DNA of 64,000 nucleotides from Salinicoccus sp. Bachu38 (GCF_038561955.2 NZ_CP138333.2:620001-684000), one strand, 5' to 3'; shown: positions 31,215 through 40,693, counted from the first letter of the stretch. Notes: generated by a model from the letters alone, not told the origin. A program made the numbers and translations.

Positions 31215-32468
31215 ATGAAACTTACTACAATCGGCCTTGGATATATTGGTCTGCCGACATCCATCATGTTCGCAAAACATGGAGTGAATGTACTTGGTGT
31301 AGATATCAAGCAGGAAGCAGTGGACAGCTTGAATAATGGACAGATCCACATCGAAGAGCCTGGTCTGCAGGAGGCACTTGAAGAAGTGATTGAGCAGGGT
31401 ACCTTCCGGGCATCAACGAAACCGGAACAAGCGGATGTCTACATCGTTGCTGTCCCGACACCGAACAATGATGATGAATTCAAGTCCTGTGACATCTCCA
31501 TTGTCATGTCCGGTGTAAAGAGTATAGTACCGCTTCTTAAGGAAGGGGACACAGTAATTGTTGAATCCACTATTGCTCCAAGAACGATGGATGACAATGT
31601 CGCTCCGTATCTGGAGGAGCAGGGCTTCACCATCGGGGAGGATGTCTTCCTTGTGCACTGTCCAGAACGGGTTTTACCAGGTAAGATCATGGAGGAACTC
31701 ATCTACAATAATCGCATCATCGGGGGTATAACACCAGCATGCGTGGAAGCTGGAAAGAAGGTTTACGGGACATTCGTCAAAGGTGAAATGATTGAAACTA
31801 ATGCTAAGGCAGCAGAGATGTCAAAATTGATGGAGAACACATATCGTGATGTCAATATCGCACTGGCGAATGAACTGGCTAAGATATGCAACCACCTCGA
31901 TATCAATGTACATGAAGTCATCAAAATGGCAAACAAGCACCCACGTGTAAACCTGCATACACCAGGACCAGGGGTAGGCGGGCACTGTCTGGCAGTAGAT
32001 CCATACTTCATCATTGCCGAAGCGCCAGAAAAATCCCCATTGATTCAAAAGGCTCGGGAAATCAATAATTCCATGCCGGAATATGTGGTCGAATATACGA
32101 AGGAAATCCTTTCCAAACTCGGTGGCGACAAAGTTACAGTCTTCGGATTGACATACAAGGGCGATGTGGATGACATCCGTGAATCCCCAGCATTCGACAT
32201 CTATGAAATGCTCAGGAAAGATGAGAATCTCGACGTGGTGGCGTATGATCCACACGTCAAAATGGACTGGGTTGAAAAAGACGTGAAGAAGGCAGTCGCC
32301 GACAGCTCATTGGTACTGGTACTGAGTGATCACAGCCAGTTCAAAGAAATGACGGACGATGATTTTTCCACGATGAAGAATGCATATATCTTCGACACCA
32401 AAAATATCATGAAAAATGAATTCTCAGAAGTAGAGTATTATAATTATGGGAATATCCAAAAAATATAA
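31215..32468 (+). CDS. UDP-N-acetyl-D-mannosamine dehydrogenase (WecC/CapO-like)
   Basis: A 417-residue UDP-sugar dehydrogenase. NAD-binding N-terminus TIGLGYIGLPTSIMFA, central KLMENTYRDVNIALANELAK, the catalytic cysteine in GVGGHCLAVDPYF and the C-terminal UDP-binding VFGLTYKGDVDDIRESPA. The wording of these blocks fits the WecC/Cap5O group, which oxidises UDP-ManNAc to UDP-ManNAcA, better than UDP-glucose dehydrogenase. The partner 2-epimerase (WecB) is not adjacent. CapG at 61174 belongs to the same superfamily. The product, an N-acetyl uronic acid, would be a natural substrate for the AsnB-like enzymes nearby. Confidence 0.88.
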   Translation: MKLTTIGLGYIGLPTSIMFAKHGVNVLGVDIKQEAVDSLNNGQIHIEEPGLQEALEEVIEQGTFRASTKPEQADVYIVAVPTPNNDDEFKSCDISIVMSGVKSIVPLLKEGDTVIVESTIAPRTMDDNVAPYLEEQGFTIGEDVFLVHCPERVLPGKIMEELIYNNRIIGGITPACVEAGKKVYGTFVKGEMIETNAKAAEMSKLMENTYRDVNIALANELAKICNHLDINVHEVIKMANKHPRVNLHTPGPGVGGHCLAVDPYFIIAEAPEKSPLIQKAREINNSMPEYVVEYTKEILSKLGGDKVTVFGLTYKGDVDDIRESPAFDIYEMLRKDENLDVVAYDPHVKMDWVEKDVKKAVADSSLVLVLSDHSQFKEMTDDDFSTMKNAYIFDTKNIMKNEFSEVEYYNYGNIQKI

Positions 32469-32484
32469 AAGTTATCATAAAAGT

Positions 32485-32526
32485 ATGCGGCCGTGGAAAA
32501 GTTGATTCCATAGCCGCATTATTTTT
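32485..32526 (+). terminator. Terminator after the UDP-ManNAc dehydrogenase gene
   Basis: ATGCGGCCGTGGAA and TTCCATAGCCGCAT form a 14-bp stem (one mismatch/wobble) with a 7-base loop. Followed by TATTTTT. Confidence 0.85.
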
Positions 32527-32570
32527 AAGTATAATATATCAAATTATATTTTTCAGAAGAAATGAATGTT

Positions 32571-34556
32571 TTAATTCGTCTCAAGAAGCTCTATTACATC
32601 GTCTTTCAGAATAGGACCCAATGACTGTGAATAAGTGTTGTTGATGTGTCCTCCATCAAAGTAGATAAGAATATTTCCTATTATAGGTTCATATTCTCCA
32701 TCTACTTTGAAGTATTCATTGTAATCTACATAATGAATTTTAGGAGACTTGTACTCAACCCGGTCCCATGGAGGTGTATCACTTAGTGGTTCTAGAGTGA
32801 GCATTTTCTCCTTGGTGGCTTCATACCCATATTGATCAAGGTACTCTGGTATATTGAACCCGAAACGGCGATTTCCTCGTATTGCCATCACTGGCAAGCC
32901 AATATCGTCTCCGATTTTATTGAGTTGTTCCACCATCCCCTCCGGTGGTTTCGGATACTTGAGGGAGCCGATATCAGCACTTGCAATGACAAGGTCAATT
33001 TTTTGCTTATTTTCATCCAAGTAAGCCATAGCGTTATCATTCCACTCTTTTTTCGGCCCAGGCTCATGATCAGCGGAGAACCAACTGCCGACTTGTAGGA
33101 GCGTGAGAATTTTTATATCCATTTCTTCAGAAAATTGTTGGAGTGCGCCCAAGTAGTGTGCTGAATATGAGCTTCCTACTAGAGCCACGGTGTAATCATG
33201 GTTTTCAGTCACTCCATACTCTCCTATTTTCAGGCTGGAACCATTCCGAGATTGAACCAATTCATCTTCATATACATCTGCAAGGTCATCCTGAACTTGG
33301 GAGAAAGATGGAATAGGCTCATGAGCTTCGAGGTCTAGATCTTCCTTTATTGCTACAGCACCCGGATAATCTTCTGTTATATACTCACCATCAATGTCTG
33401 AAGTACCAGAGCTATAATAATAGTAGAGACTGAATAACAGAGCAAAGTTCATGACCACCCCCACAACGATGAGACCGAGAGGCCTGACCCCAGTGGGCAT
33501 GATTCGTATTGGCCGTTCTACAAAGACAGTAACAACCCAAGACAAGACGAAGGAGAGGAGTATGATAATGGCTCCTGCAAACAGAGTAGGCGTTCCCTCG
33601 TTATGATACTGATAGAAAGACAGAAGGACCCAGTGCCATAGATATAGTCCAAATGCCATCCCACCAGCTTTTCTCATCCATCTGTTGCCAAGGAAATTTT
33701 TAACTCCAAATTTTGTCTCCATATTTCCTGAGACTAAAATGAAGACAGCACATAACATTGGCCACAATGCAATATAGCCAGGAAACATTGTGGATACATC
33801 GAATATGATACCTGTCAGAAAAAGTCCAACAAGACCCAGCCAGCCAATGATGTCACCGAGCAGGCTTGGCAAGGAAATACGAGAAAGATTTACTGCAAGG
33901 AGACCACCCAGGGAAAACTCCCATACTCTAGTGCTGACATCGAAATACGCCCATGGCTGATTGATGTCAGTCAGATAGATGGAATAGCTGAGAGAGGCTA
34001 AAAATATGAAACCAAGTACAGTATTAATCAACCTCTTCCCATTCCATTCAATTTTACGCTTCAGTATAATAAAGACAAGTGTGAAAACAATAAACCAGAC
34101 CAGATAGAACTGACCCTGTATCGACATCGCCCAGAAGTGTTCCAGTGGTGTACTCATTTGTTCCCTGTCAAGATAATCTGTATTGGAAAAGGCAAGTTGC
34201 CAGTTTTGATAGTACAGAAGGGAAGCAATGAATTCTTTAAATGTTTTATCAATAATTGAACGTGGCAATAAGAATGTGCTGAGAAGTATAATCATAAGTA
34301 GTACGACAATTACTGAAGGAAGTAAGCGTTTCACCAGATTGGTTATGTAAGGAAAGAATTTGAAGTTTCCAGTTCTGTTGTAGCCTGAAATGATGGATGT
34401 GGTAATCAGAAAACCTGAAATTACAAAAAATACATCCACGCCACCAGAAATCCGCCCAAGCCATATATGGTATACAGCAACCAGTAAAGCAGCAATGATA
34501 CGCAAGCCCTCGATCTCTGGTCGGAACTTTCTTTCCAATTCAATATTCTGATGCAT
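32571..34556 (-). CDS. OatA-like membrane acyltransferase with SGNH domain (copy 1)
   Basis: A 661-residue protein. Residues 10-380 are an acyltransferase-3 domain of about ten membrane segments, starting FRPEIEGLRIIAALLVAVYHIW with the conserved His, then GGVDVFFVISGFLIT and LYLWHWVLL. From about 430 an extracellular SGNH-like domain has VALVGSSYSAHYLGAL (Ser block) and YFDGGHINNTYSQSLGP (Asp-x-x-His block). OatA/Adr-type proteins move acetyl groups outward onto peptidoglycan or secondary polymers. In this locus a polysaccharide target is likely. It is paralogous to 36080-38104 but free of that copy's cysteines. Confidence 0.88.
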   Translation of the reverse strand: MHQNIELERKFRPEIEGLRIIAALLVAVYHIWLGRISGGVDVFFVISGFLITTSIISGYNRTGNFKFFPYITNLVKRLLPSVIVVLLMIILLSTFLLPRSIIDKTFKEFIASLLYYQNWQLAFSNTDYLDREQMSTPLEHFWAMSIQGQFYLVWFIVFTLVFIILKRKIEWNGKRLINTVLGFIFLASLSYSIYLTDINQPWAYFDVSTRVWEFSLGGLLAVNLSRISLPSLLGDIIGWLGLVGLFLTGIIFDVSTMFPGYIALWPMLCAVFILVSGNMETKFGVKNFLGNRWMRKAGGMAFGLYLWHWVLLSFYQYHNEGTPTLFAGAIIILLSFVLSWVVTVFVERPIRIMPTGVRPLGLIVVGVVMNFALLFSLYYYYSSGTSDIDGEYITEDYPGAVAIKEDLDLEAHEPIPSFSQVQDDLADVYEDELVQSRNGSSLKIGEYGVTENHDYTVALVGSSYSAHYLGALQQFSEEMDIKILTLLQVGSWFSADHEPGPKKEWNDNAMAYLDENKQKIDLVIASADIGSLKYPKPPEGMVEQLNKIGDDIGLPVMAIRGNRRFGFNIPEYLDQYGYEATKEKMLTLEPLSDTPPWDRVEYKSPKIHYVDYNEYFKVDGEYEPIIGNILIYFDGGHINNTYSQSLGPILKDDVIELLETN

Positions 34557-34718
34557 TTTGACATTCTCCTTATTTAAAATTCAAATATTTATTATACACC
34601 AATTTATGTAAAAAGATATGCTGGATTTTTAAAGAATGCATTCATCCAGTTCCAGTTGGCTGGTATTCATGATATTATTTATGATTGGAGTAAGATAATA
34701 AAACCTAAAGGTGACCCA

Positions 34719-35897
34719 ATGAAAATTCTACTCATTACACAGAATTTCTATCCTGAGATCGGTTCAGGTGCGAATAGATTTAAAAATTTATATGTGCAGC
34801 TTTCGAAGAATCATGAAGTGACAGTGCTTACAACCCATCCGACATATCCAAATGCCAAGATGTATCAGGATGACAAGTATTGGAACGAACCTCTGATCAA
34901 CGAATCAAGTGATATACTGCGCCTCAATATGCGCAGCAGTAAGCAGGGCAAAACGATGGCTTCACGTATGCTATACTATTTGGAATTGTCCTACAAAGTG
35001 CGCACCTACATAAGAAAGTACCAGCATGAATACGACGCAGTTTATGTGACGACGCCGAATATCTTCCTTCCATGGGCGACGTTCTTCTTTCAGAAGAAGG
35101 TAAAATCAACCAGACGGATTCTTGAAGTGCGGGATTTATGGCCGGATAGTGTTCGGGATATCGAGAAGATCAACATTGATAAATTCTATCCCACGCTCAA
35201 GTTCATGGAGAAGATGATGTACCGTAAGGCGGATAAGATCGTCATCAACAATGAGGGCTTCCGGGCCCACATTGCCAGGATGGCACCGCTCAAGACCCAG
35301 ATTTTCATCCCGAATGCCTTCACGGAGGACGAAGTAGGCTTCAGGCAGCCGCCGGAAGACTTCAAAGTCATCTATACGGGGAACATTGGGTTCGCCCAGA
35401 GCTATGAACAATTAATTGAAGTGGCCCATATGCTGGAGGATAGACAGATTATATTCAACGTCATCGGGTATGGGGTGAATGCACACAAATTCAACCACTA
35501 TATCAAAAAGCATAATTTCAAGTACGTGCATACCCACGAAGAGAAGAGTCGGTCGGAATGTCTGGATATGATCCGGCACCACAGCGTCCAGCTCTCATTG
35601 CTTAAAGAGAGTGATGTGTTCCTGAATGTGCTTCCAGGAAAGATCATCGATGGCATCGGGTGCGGCATTCCGGTGGTGACGAACCTTGGCGGCTACACCA
35701 ACAGCATGATCAACAACTACAAGGTAGGGTTTGCAAAAGAAAAGGCAACGGCTGAAGAAATCATCGAAGCGATTGAAAACATCAAGGATAATGATAAGCT
35801 TGAAGCCTCATACCGTGAGAACTCCAGGGTACTATTGGACGAGAAGTTCCTGTGGGAAAACAATATAGAGAAGCTTGAGAAGTTTCTGCAAAGCTAG
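34719..35897 (+). CDS. Glycosyltransferase, GT4 family (WbuB/CapL-like)
   Basis: A 392-residue GT-B protein starting MKILLITQNFYPEIGSGANR behind AAAGGTG. TTHPTYPNAKMYQD, VTTPNIFLPWATFF and LEVRDLWPDSVRDI match the WbuB group, whose members include L-FucNAc transferases. The donor domain contains VIYTGNIGFAQSYEQLIEVA, LPGKIIDGIGCGIPVVTNLG and GGYTNSMINNYKVGFA. If this assignment holds, the donor may be UDP-L-FucNAc made by CapEFG at the end of the window. A decayed relative of its C-terminal part lies at 38197-38440. Confidence 0.85.
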   Translation: MKILLITQNFYPEIGSGANRFKNLYVQLSKNHEVTVLTTHPTYPNAKMYQDDKYWNEPLINESSDILRLNMRSSKQGKTMASRMLYYLELSYKVRTYIRKYQHEYDAVYVTTPNIFLPWATFFFQKKVKSTRRILEVRDLWPDSVRDIEKINIDKFYPTLKFMEKMMYRKADKIVINNEGFRAHIARMAPLKTQIFIPNAFTEDEVGFRQPPEDFKVIYTGNIGFAQSYEQLIEVAHMLEDRQIIFNVIGYGVNAHKFNHYIKKHNFKYVHTHEEKSRSECLDMIRHHSVQLSLLKESDVFLNVLPGKIIDGIGCGIPVVTNLGGYTNSMINNYKVGFAKEKATAEEIIEAIENIKDNDKLEASYRENSRVLLDEKFLWENNIEKLEKFLQS

Positions 35898-35900
35898 TAA

Positions 35901-35933
35901 AAGCGATGTGTCCTAAAGGACACATCGCTTGTT
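35901..35933 (+). terminator. Terminator after the WbuB-like gene
   Basis: AAGCGATGTGTCC and its complement make a perfect 13-bp stem with a TAAA loop, 3 bases after the stop. A short GTTT tail follows. Confidence 0.8.
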
Positions 35934-36010
35934 TAATGTGAAGAGCTTTAGAGGAATGGTCGAATCCTCTACTGTTCCATTTTACAAAATTTATAAAGTA
36001 ATAAAATTTA

Positions 36011-36040
36011 TTGAATTTTCAGTAAAAGATGATGTATAAT
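36011..36040 (+). promoter_or_regulatory. Promoter of the second OatA-like gene
   Basis: TTGAAT (36011-36016) and a perfect TATAAT (36035-36040) are separated by 18 bases. They lie 39 bases before the start codon, in an AT-rich intergenic stretch after the previous terminator. Confidence 0.65.
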
Positions 36041-36079
36041 TACATCACATATTCAGCAAAATATAAAGAAGGTGTTATG

Positions 36080-38104
36080 ATGACGGAATCAAACTCCGAG
36101 ATGGACATGCAGAGGAAGCGGTTCAGGCCTGAAATCGAAGGTTTGCGTATCGTAGCAGCCCTGCTCGTTGCAATCTATCACATATGGATGCAGAGGGTAT
36201 CGGGCGGTGTAGATGTATTTTTCTTAGTATCCGGTTTTCTGATTACTGCCTCTTTGTTATCGAAAGTAAGGAAAGATGGTACGGTCAATTTCTTCGACTT
36301 CATATTGGGACTTGCAAAACGATTGTTTCCTGCCGCCTTTACTGTCCTTCTCACCGTAATCATAACAAGCTACTTTATTTTGCCTGAAACTCAGTGGACC
36401 CAGACGATCAAAGAAGTGTTCGCTTCAATCTTCTATTATGAAAACTGGCAGCTCGCCCTATCAAATACGAATTATCTGGACCAGACGAATGAGAAAAGTC
36501 CTGTACAGCATTTTTGGGCAATGAGCATCCAGGGTCAGTTTTATGTCATTTGGTTCTTTATCATCATGGCTGCCCTTTGGACAAGCCAAAAGCTGAAAAG
36601 GGAAATCAAAAAGACTTTATTTGTCATTCTGACGCTCCTGACGGTTGCGTCCTTCGGCTATTCCATCTACCTGACGGAAGTAAACCAGCCTTGGGCATAT
36701 TTTGATACGAGGACGCGGGTGTGGGAATTTGCCCTTGGCGGTCTGCTATTCCTATTCATCACCAGAATTAAGCTCCCTGCATTGATGAGTGGCTTGGCAG
36801 GCTGGCTGGGTCTGATTGCGCTTGTCAGCTGTGGCCTCCTGCTTGATGTGGGCGGGCGATTCCCTGGTTATGTCGCCCTTTGGCCGGTTGTAGCAGCAAT
36901 ACTTGTCCTGTCCGCCGGAGAAAACCCTACAAGATTCGGAGTAGAGAAGTTCCTGGGATCCAGGCCAATGAGAAAACTGGGCGGCTATTCGTATGGGCTG
37001 TACTTGTGGCATTGGCCGATAGTGGCATTCTATTATGCGGTGATGAACACGAAAGAGATACCGGTCATCCACGGTATCCTCATCATCCTGGTGTCATTTG
37101 TGTTGTCCTGGATAGTAACAAATGTGGTCGAAAAACCGATCAGAAGTATAAAGGGGAAAAAGAATTATCGTCCAAAGGTAGCTGCCGCATTACTAATAAT
37201 GGCGATCCCCGTCTTCATAGCCAATACGGTATGGAGCAGTTCGATTAAAGAGAATATAGCTGAAAGTACGATGGCCTCGGCACAGGATTTCCCGGGAGCG
37301 ATGGCAGTGGAAAACGATATGGACATCTTCTATGACAGAAACACCCCACTGCTGCCGAATCCTACGAATTTGGAGAGTGATGTAGCCAACACCTACGAAA
37401 TCGGATGCCATCATGAAGATGGCCAACAAGATTTGCCGGTATGCGAATACGGAGATTTGGAGAATCCGAAATACGAAGTAATATTGGTGGGGGGATCTCA
37501 TGTCGTGCCTTGGCTTGGGACATTGGAGACCTTCGCAGAGGAAGAGAATATCAAGATTTATAATATCACTAAGATTAGCTGCCGTTTCAACGGAGAAGGC
37601 GTCGGGGAAGAGATGTCGCCGGATTGCCGTAGATGGAACCAGATGGCCAAAGAGAAGGTGATCGAACTACAGGCCGATTTGATTATCGTAAATACGGACG
37701 TAGGGACACCGACCGTACCGGAAGTAGAGCCTGAAAGGGTTGAATTGTATCGGGAGCTGGAGACGCATGGCATTGAAATATTTGGAATCAGGAACAACCC
37801 ACGCCCACTGTTCGACATGAACCTGTGCGCAAACCCTAAAAATATAGACCACGAAGAGTGTGTGATTTCTGCAGAAGAATATGTACCGCAGCCAAGCAAA
37901 TGGAGCAAGGTGGAGAATAAGCCTTCCAATGTGACTGAGTATGACTACTCGGAGTATTTCTGTCCAGACGGCAGCTGTCCGGCCATTATTGGGAAGCGCA
38001 TCGTATACTTCGATGGGTTCCATATGTCGAACAGTTATGCTGAATCCTTGGGTCCCTTTGTCAAGGAGGACCTGGTAGAGAAGTTGGAAAGTATGGAAAA
38101 ATGA
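36080..38104 (+). CDS. OatA-like membrane acyltransferase with cysteine-rich SGNH domain (copy 2)
   Basis: A 674-residue protein. The second of two adjacent ATGs is chosen from the AAGGTG spacing. It has the same layout as 32571-34556: FRPEIEGLRIVAALLVAIYHIW, GGVDVFFLVSGFLIT, LYLWHWPIVAF, then an outer SGNH-like domain with VILVGGSHVVPWLG and YFDGFHMSNSYAESLGP. Unlike copy 1 the outer domain has eight cysteines in pairs (GCHHE..LPVC, SCRF..PDC, LCAN..EEC, FCPDGSC), suggesting up to four disulfides, rare in Firmicutes surface proteins. It probably acetylates a surface glycan. It is transcribed from its own promoter. Confidence 0.88.
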   Translation: MTESNSEMDMQRKRFRPEIEGLRIVAALLVAIYHIWMQRVSGGVDVFFLVSGFLITASLLSKVRKDGTVNFFDFILGLAKRLFPAAFTVLLTVIITSYFILPETQWTQTIKEVFASIFYYENWQLALSNTNYLDQTNEKSPVQHFWAMSIQGQFYVIWFFIIMAALWTSQKLKREIKKTLFVILTLLTVASFGYSIYLTEVNQPWAYFDTRTRVWEFALGGLLFLFITRIKLPALMSGLAGWLGLIALVSCGLLLDVGGRFPGYVALWPVVAAILVLSAGENPTRFGVEKFLGSRPMRKLGGYSYGLYLWHWPIVAFYYAVMNTKEIPVIHGILIILVSFVLSWIVTNVVEKPIRSIKGKKNYRPKVAAALLIMAIPVFIANTVWSSSIKENIAESTMASAQDFPGAMAVENDMDIFYDRNTPLLPNPTNLESDVANTYEIGCHHEDGQQDLPVCEYGDLENPKYEVILVGGSHVVPWLGTLETFAEEENIKIYNITKISCRFNGEGVGEEMSPDCRRWNQMAKEKVIELQADLIIVNTDVGTPTVPEVEPERVELYRELETHGIEIFGIRNNPRPLFDMNLCANPKNIDHEECVISAEEYVPQPSKWSKVENKPSNVTEYDYSEYFCPDGSCPAIIGKRIVYFDGFHMSNSYAESLGPFVKEDLVEKLESMEK

Positions 38105-38147
38105 CAAGCAGATGATTGCTCAAGTTCTGAGAAAGTTTTCAAGCAAG

Positions 38148-38170
38148 ATGAAAGCTCTCTTGGAGCTTTC
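38148..38170 (+). terminator. Possible terminator after the second OatA-like gene
   Basis: GAAAGCTC and GAGCTTTC pair around a 5-base loop, 45 bases after the stop, followed by TTCATG rather than a clean T-run. The efficiency is doubtful. Confidence 0.45.
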
Positions 38171-38196
38171 TTCATGTAATTATTCTGTCCCCTGTA

Positions 38197-38440
38197 TTAA
38201 AGTAATAGATACATGCTTCGGTGGCTATATCAACAGTATGATTGAAAACGACCAGGCATGAGCTGCAAAAAAGCAGGTAACCGCAGAAGAGGTTATCACA
38301 CCCATCAATCAGGTAAAGATAATGAAGTCATTGAGGAGACATGTCGGAAAAAATTACAAGGCACTGCTGAATGGAAGCTCTCTTGGGAGAATGATATTGG
38401 CAAATTGGCCACAGCACTTGAAAAATGCATATCAGTTACA
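38197..38440 (+). pseudogene. Decayed 3' fragment of a WbuB/CapL-like glycosyltransferase
   Basis: Conceptual translation gives VIDTCFGGYINSMIENDQA, stop, AAKKQVTAEEVITPINQVK, then after a one-base frame change DNEVIEETCRKKLQG and WKLSWENDIGKLATALEK. This runs parallel to the last 75 residues of the intact neighbour 34719-35897 (VVTNLGGYTNSMINNYK, KATAEEIIEAIENIKDND, FLWENNIEKLEKFL). One in-frame TGA, one frameshift and loss of the 5' portion mark it as a relic. It is more divergent than a fresh duplication, so a second related glycosyltransferase once stood here. It occupies most of the 400-base gap between the acyltransferase and the AsnB-like gene. Confidence 0.85.
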
Positions 38441-38508
38441 GTATTTGCCGAAACTTTCCATAGCACTCCCCTGAATATATTCAATACAGTTGGGTTGTGG
38501 TTTTAAGA

Positions 38509-40452
38509 CTAGTTGCCGAGGATGGAAGAGAAAGGACTGTTGCAATAGACTCTTCTGTCGAATTCATCTTCTTTCTTAACTGTATTAAACTTTCTTACAC
38601 TTATTCTTGAAGCCTTCTCCCAAGCCTTGGTGGCGACGTCTCTTAGGGCTCTAACCCTTATTCTTATCACATCCCCTTGGGCAAGATTAGTGAGGACAAT
38701 ATTGTTCGCAAGCTGCCAAGCGGAAACATCCTCATATAACATCAGGTTATCGTTAACATAAACTTCATACCTCATGTAATTTTTATGTTTTGTGGAAGAG
38801 TACTGATTTAACAAGTCAATCTCTGCAATACCATATTCCTTGTCGAAATATAAAGAGGTTTCTGCATAGGCACTCTTATACAGTTCATCTTTCTCAAGAA
38901 AGAAGGAATTCTGCGCATTTTTCTTCGTTACTTTTATTCTGGTCTTTGGGTTATAAGTGTAAAACTCATCAAAGATAAGGTTTTTCTCCGAATTTTCTTC
39001 CTTATTTTGTTCATATAGGTTTTTGATGTTGTTTATGCCATAGAAATTAAGCATGGGATAGTTGCGGTTGATTAATTCTCTGGATAGGAAATTGTCTACA
39101 CGTTGCTTATAAGAGAATGAGAGAGAAACATCAATCATGGCTCTATGGTTGAAAGGGCTTATTGTGTTATAAATGGAATCCTGACTGTTAAGAACTTCTG
39201 CATACCATCTACCGATATATATCTCCCAATAATGGATGTCTAGGATGTGATAGTCATATATTCCTACACCAAAATTTGTTTCGGTTACAAATGCATCAAA
39301 CAAGTGGTTAAAATGACTCTCATTGGAGTCATTCACATATTTATGGAAAGTCTTTTTGAATCTTTTCCTTGAGGCATTTAATTCATTGTTCTGGTATGGC
39401 TGAAGAAACTTTGCACGGGCAAGCTCCAACAAGTTTGTTCTGATGTGCATCATATTTTTACTTCGAAAGAAGCTTTGGAGGTAAGGCAGGGTTTTTTGAG
39501 TGAGCGTATGGAGACTGTTTCTTTCCAATATATCCAGGTCATCTTGGTCTATGGTTTTCGGATCATCATCAAAATAATAGAAAGTATGGTCCAAGTCGAT
39601 GTTCTCAAGCATCTGTTGCACTATTAACTTATCTTTTTCGTATATTCTCGCCGACCTGTCTGACTGGTCTATTTCTTCAACAGAAGTTCCAAAAGTGAAG
39701 AATGCTATATCATCCATGTGTTCTTTGACCATTGCTAAAGTGACCCTACTGTCGTTTCCTCCGGAAAGAGACAAGACGAAGTCGTCATATTTTTTAAAGT
39801 ATTGGTCCAGTTGTTTTTTCCAGAAAACCTCTATTAATTTAAGTTTTTCTTCATTATCCATTAATTTATATCTATTATTTTTTCTAGGGAAAAATCTTGT
39901 TAATGTTTTTAAATTGAAATCGAGAGTATGGTTCGGAATCAAACTTTTGATATTTTCATATGGTGTATGGAGCAGGATATTGTTCAGCCTGGGCACCTCG
40001 TCATATAGCTCCACTTTTTCATAGGAACCATTTTCAGCAATAAGATTGACATGGGATGCCATGATATTTCTATCTGTAGCAAAGTATGTCGACCTTGTAT
40101 TTATGGCATCCGGATAGACATTCACATGCCGTGTGTCACCTATGATGATTACATATCTCCCAGCCATATGGTCTATCATTGACAGAAATGCCTCATAGTT
40201 TTCAAAATAGACATCCAATAGCCTATTCATCACTTCGTCTTCTGGAAGAACCTGGTTGGCATCAACATATACGAAATGTCCATTGACGATTATAAAACAA
40301 TTTTTTCGCTCCAATGAGTATAGATCGATCTCACTATCATAGTAATAATTATACTTTTTAAGAATGTCTATTTTTTTGAAATGATCGGGTATGTTTCTGA
40401 GTTCGTAATCTGAAAATGCATATCCGAATTGATAAAGCTTCACTACTGCCAT
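38509..40452 (-). CDS. Asparagine synthase-like protein (copy 2, polysaccharide region)
   Basis: A 647-residue protein with AAGGAG 7 bases before ATG. The N-terminal 200 residues have the AsnB glutaminase-like layout (DHMAGRYVIIIGDTRHVNVYPD, STYFATDRNIMASHVNLI) but no N-terminal catalytic Cys. The PP-loop reads LSLSGGNDSRVTLAM at about 225-240. NRNYPMLNFYGINN near the end is also found in copy 1 as DRHWPILNFFAIND, confirming paralogy. It ends in a beta-rich C-terminal domain. An ATP-dependent amidation or ligation on a sugar or lipid-linked intermediate is likely. It sits alone on the minus strand beside the Wzy-like polymerase. Confidence 0.75.
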   Translation of the reverse strand: MAVVKLYQFGYAFSDYELRNIPDHFKKIDILKKYNYYYDSEIDLYSLERKNCFIIVNGHFVYVDANQVLPEDEVMNRLLDVYFENYEAFLSMIDHMAGRYVIIIGDTRHVNVYPDAINTRSTYFATDRNIMASHVNLIAENGSYEKVELYDEVPRLNNILLHTPYENIKSLIPNHTLDFNLKTLTRFFPRKNNRYKLMDNEEKLKLIEVFWKKQLDQYFKKYDDFVLSLSGGNDSRVTLAMVKEHMDDIAFFTFGTSVEEIDQSDRSARIYEKDKLIVQQMLENIDLDHTFYYFDDDPKTIDQDDLDILERNSLHTLTQKTLPYLQSFFRSKNMMHIRTNLLELARAKFLQPYQNNELNASRKRFKKTFHKYVNDSNESHFNHLFDAFVTETNFGVGIYDYHILDIHYWEIYIGRWYAEVLNSQDSIYNTISPFNHRAMIDVSLSFSYKQRVDNFLSRELINRNYPMLNFYGINNIKNLYEQNKEENSEKNLIFDEFYTYNPKTRIKVTKKNAQNSFFLEKDELYKSAYAETSLYFDKEYGIAEIDLLNQYSSTKHKNYMRYEVYVNDNLMLYEDVSAWQLANNIVLTNLAQGDVIRIRVRALRDVATKAWEKASRISVRKFNTVKKEDEFDRRVYCNSPFSSILGN

Positions 40453-40693
40453 ACTCTAACTCCTTCTTTCTTTAAATTTAAAAGATGGAAAATCTAGCTC
40501 GCATCAACTGCTATATTATCACTTTAATCTTTCACAGTCATTAACTGTAGGTGGAGCCCTTCATCACATATTGATGATATAGGTGGAAAAATTGAAGTCT
40601 CATAAAATTGAAGAATTTTGCACGCTGTCTTTTCCCCTCCTTTACACCGGAATCATGATAAAATGAATTTATCAGAAGAGGAGGCGGGTTAGT

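Noticed and set aside
38105-38508. 82-codon frame 38258-38506 as a real small gene
   Set aside because: Its translation is the frameshifted end of a glycosyltransferase relic and it lacks a ribosome site.
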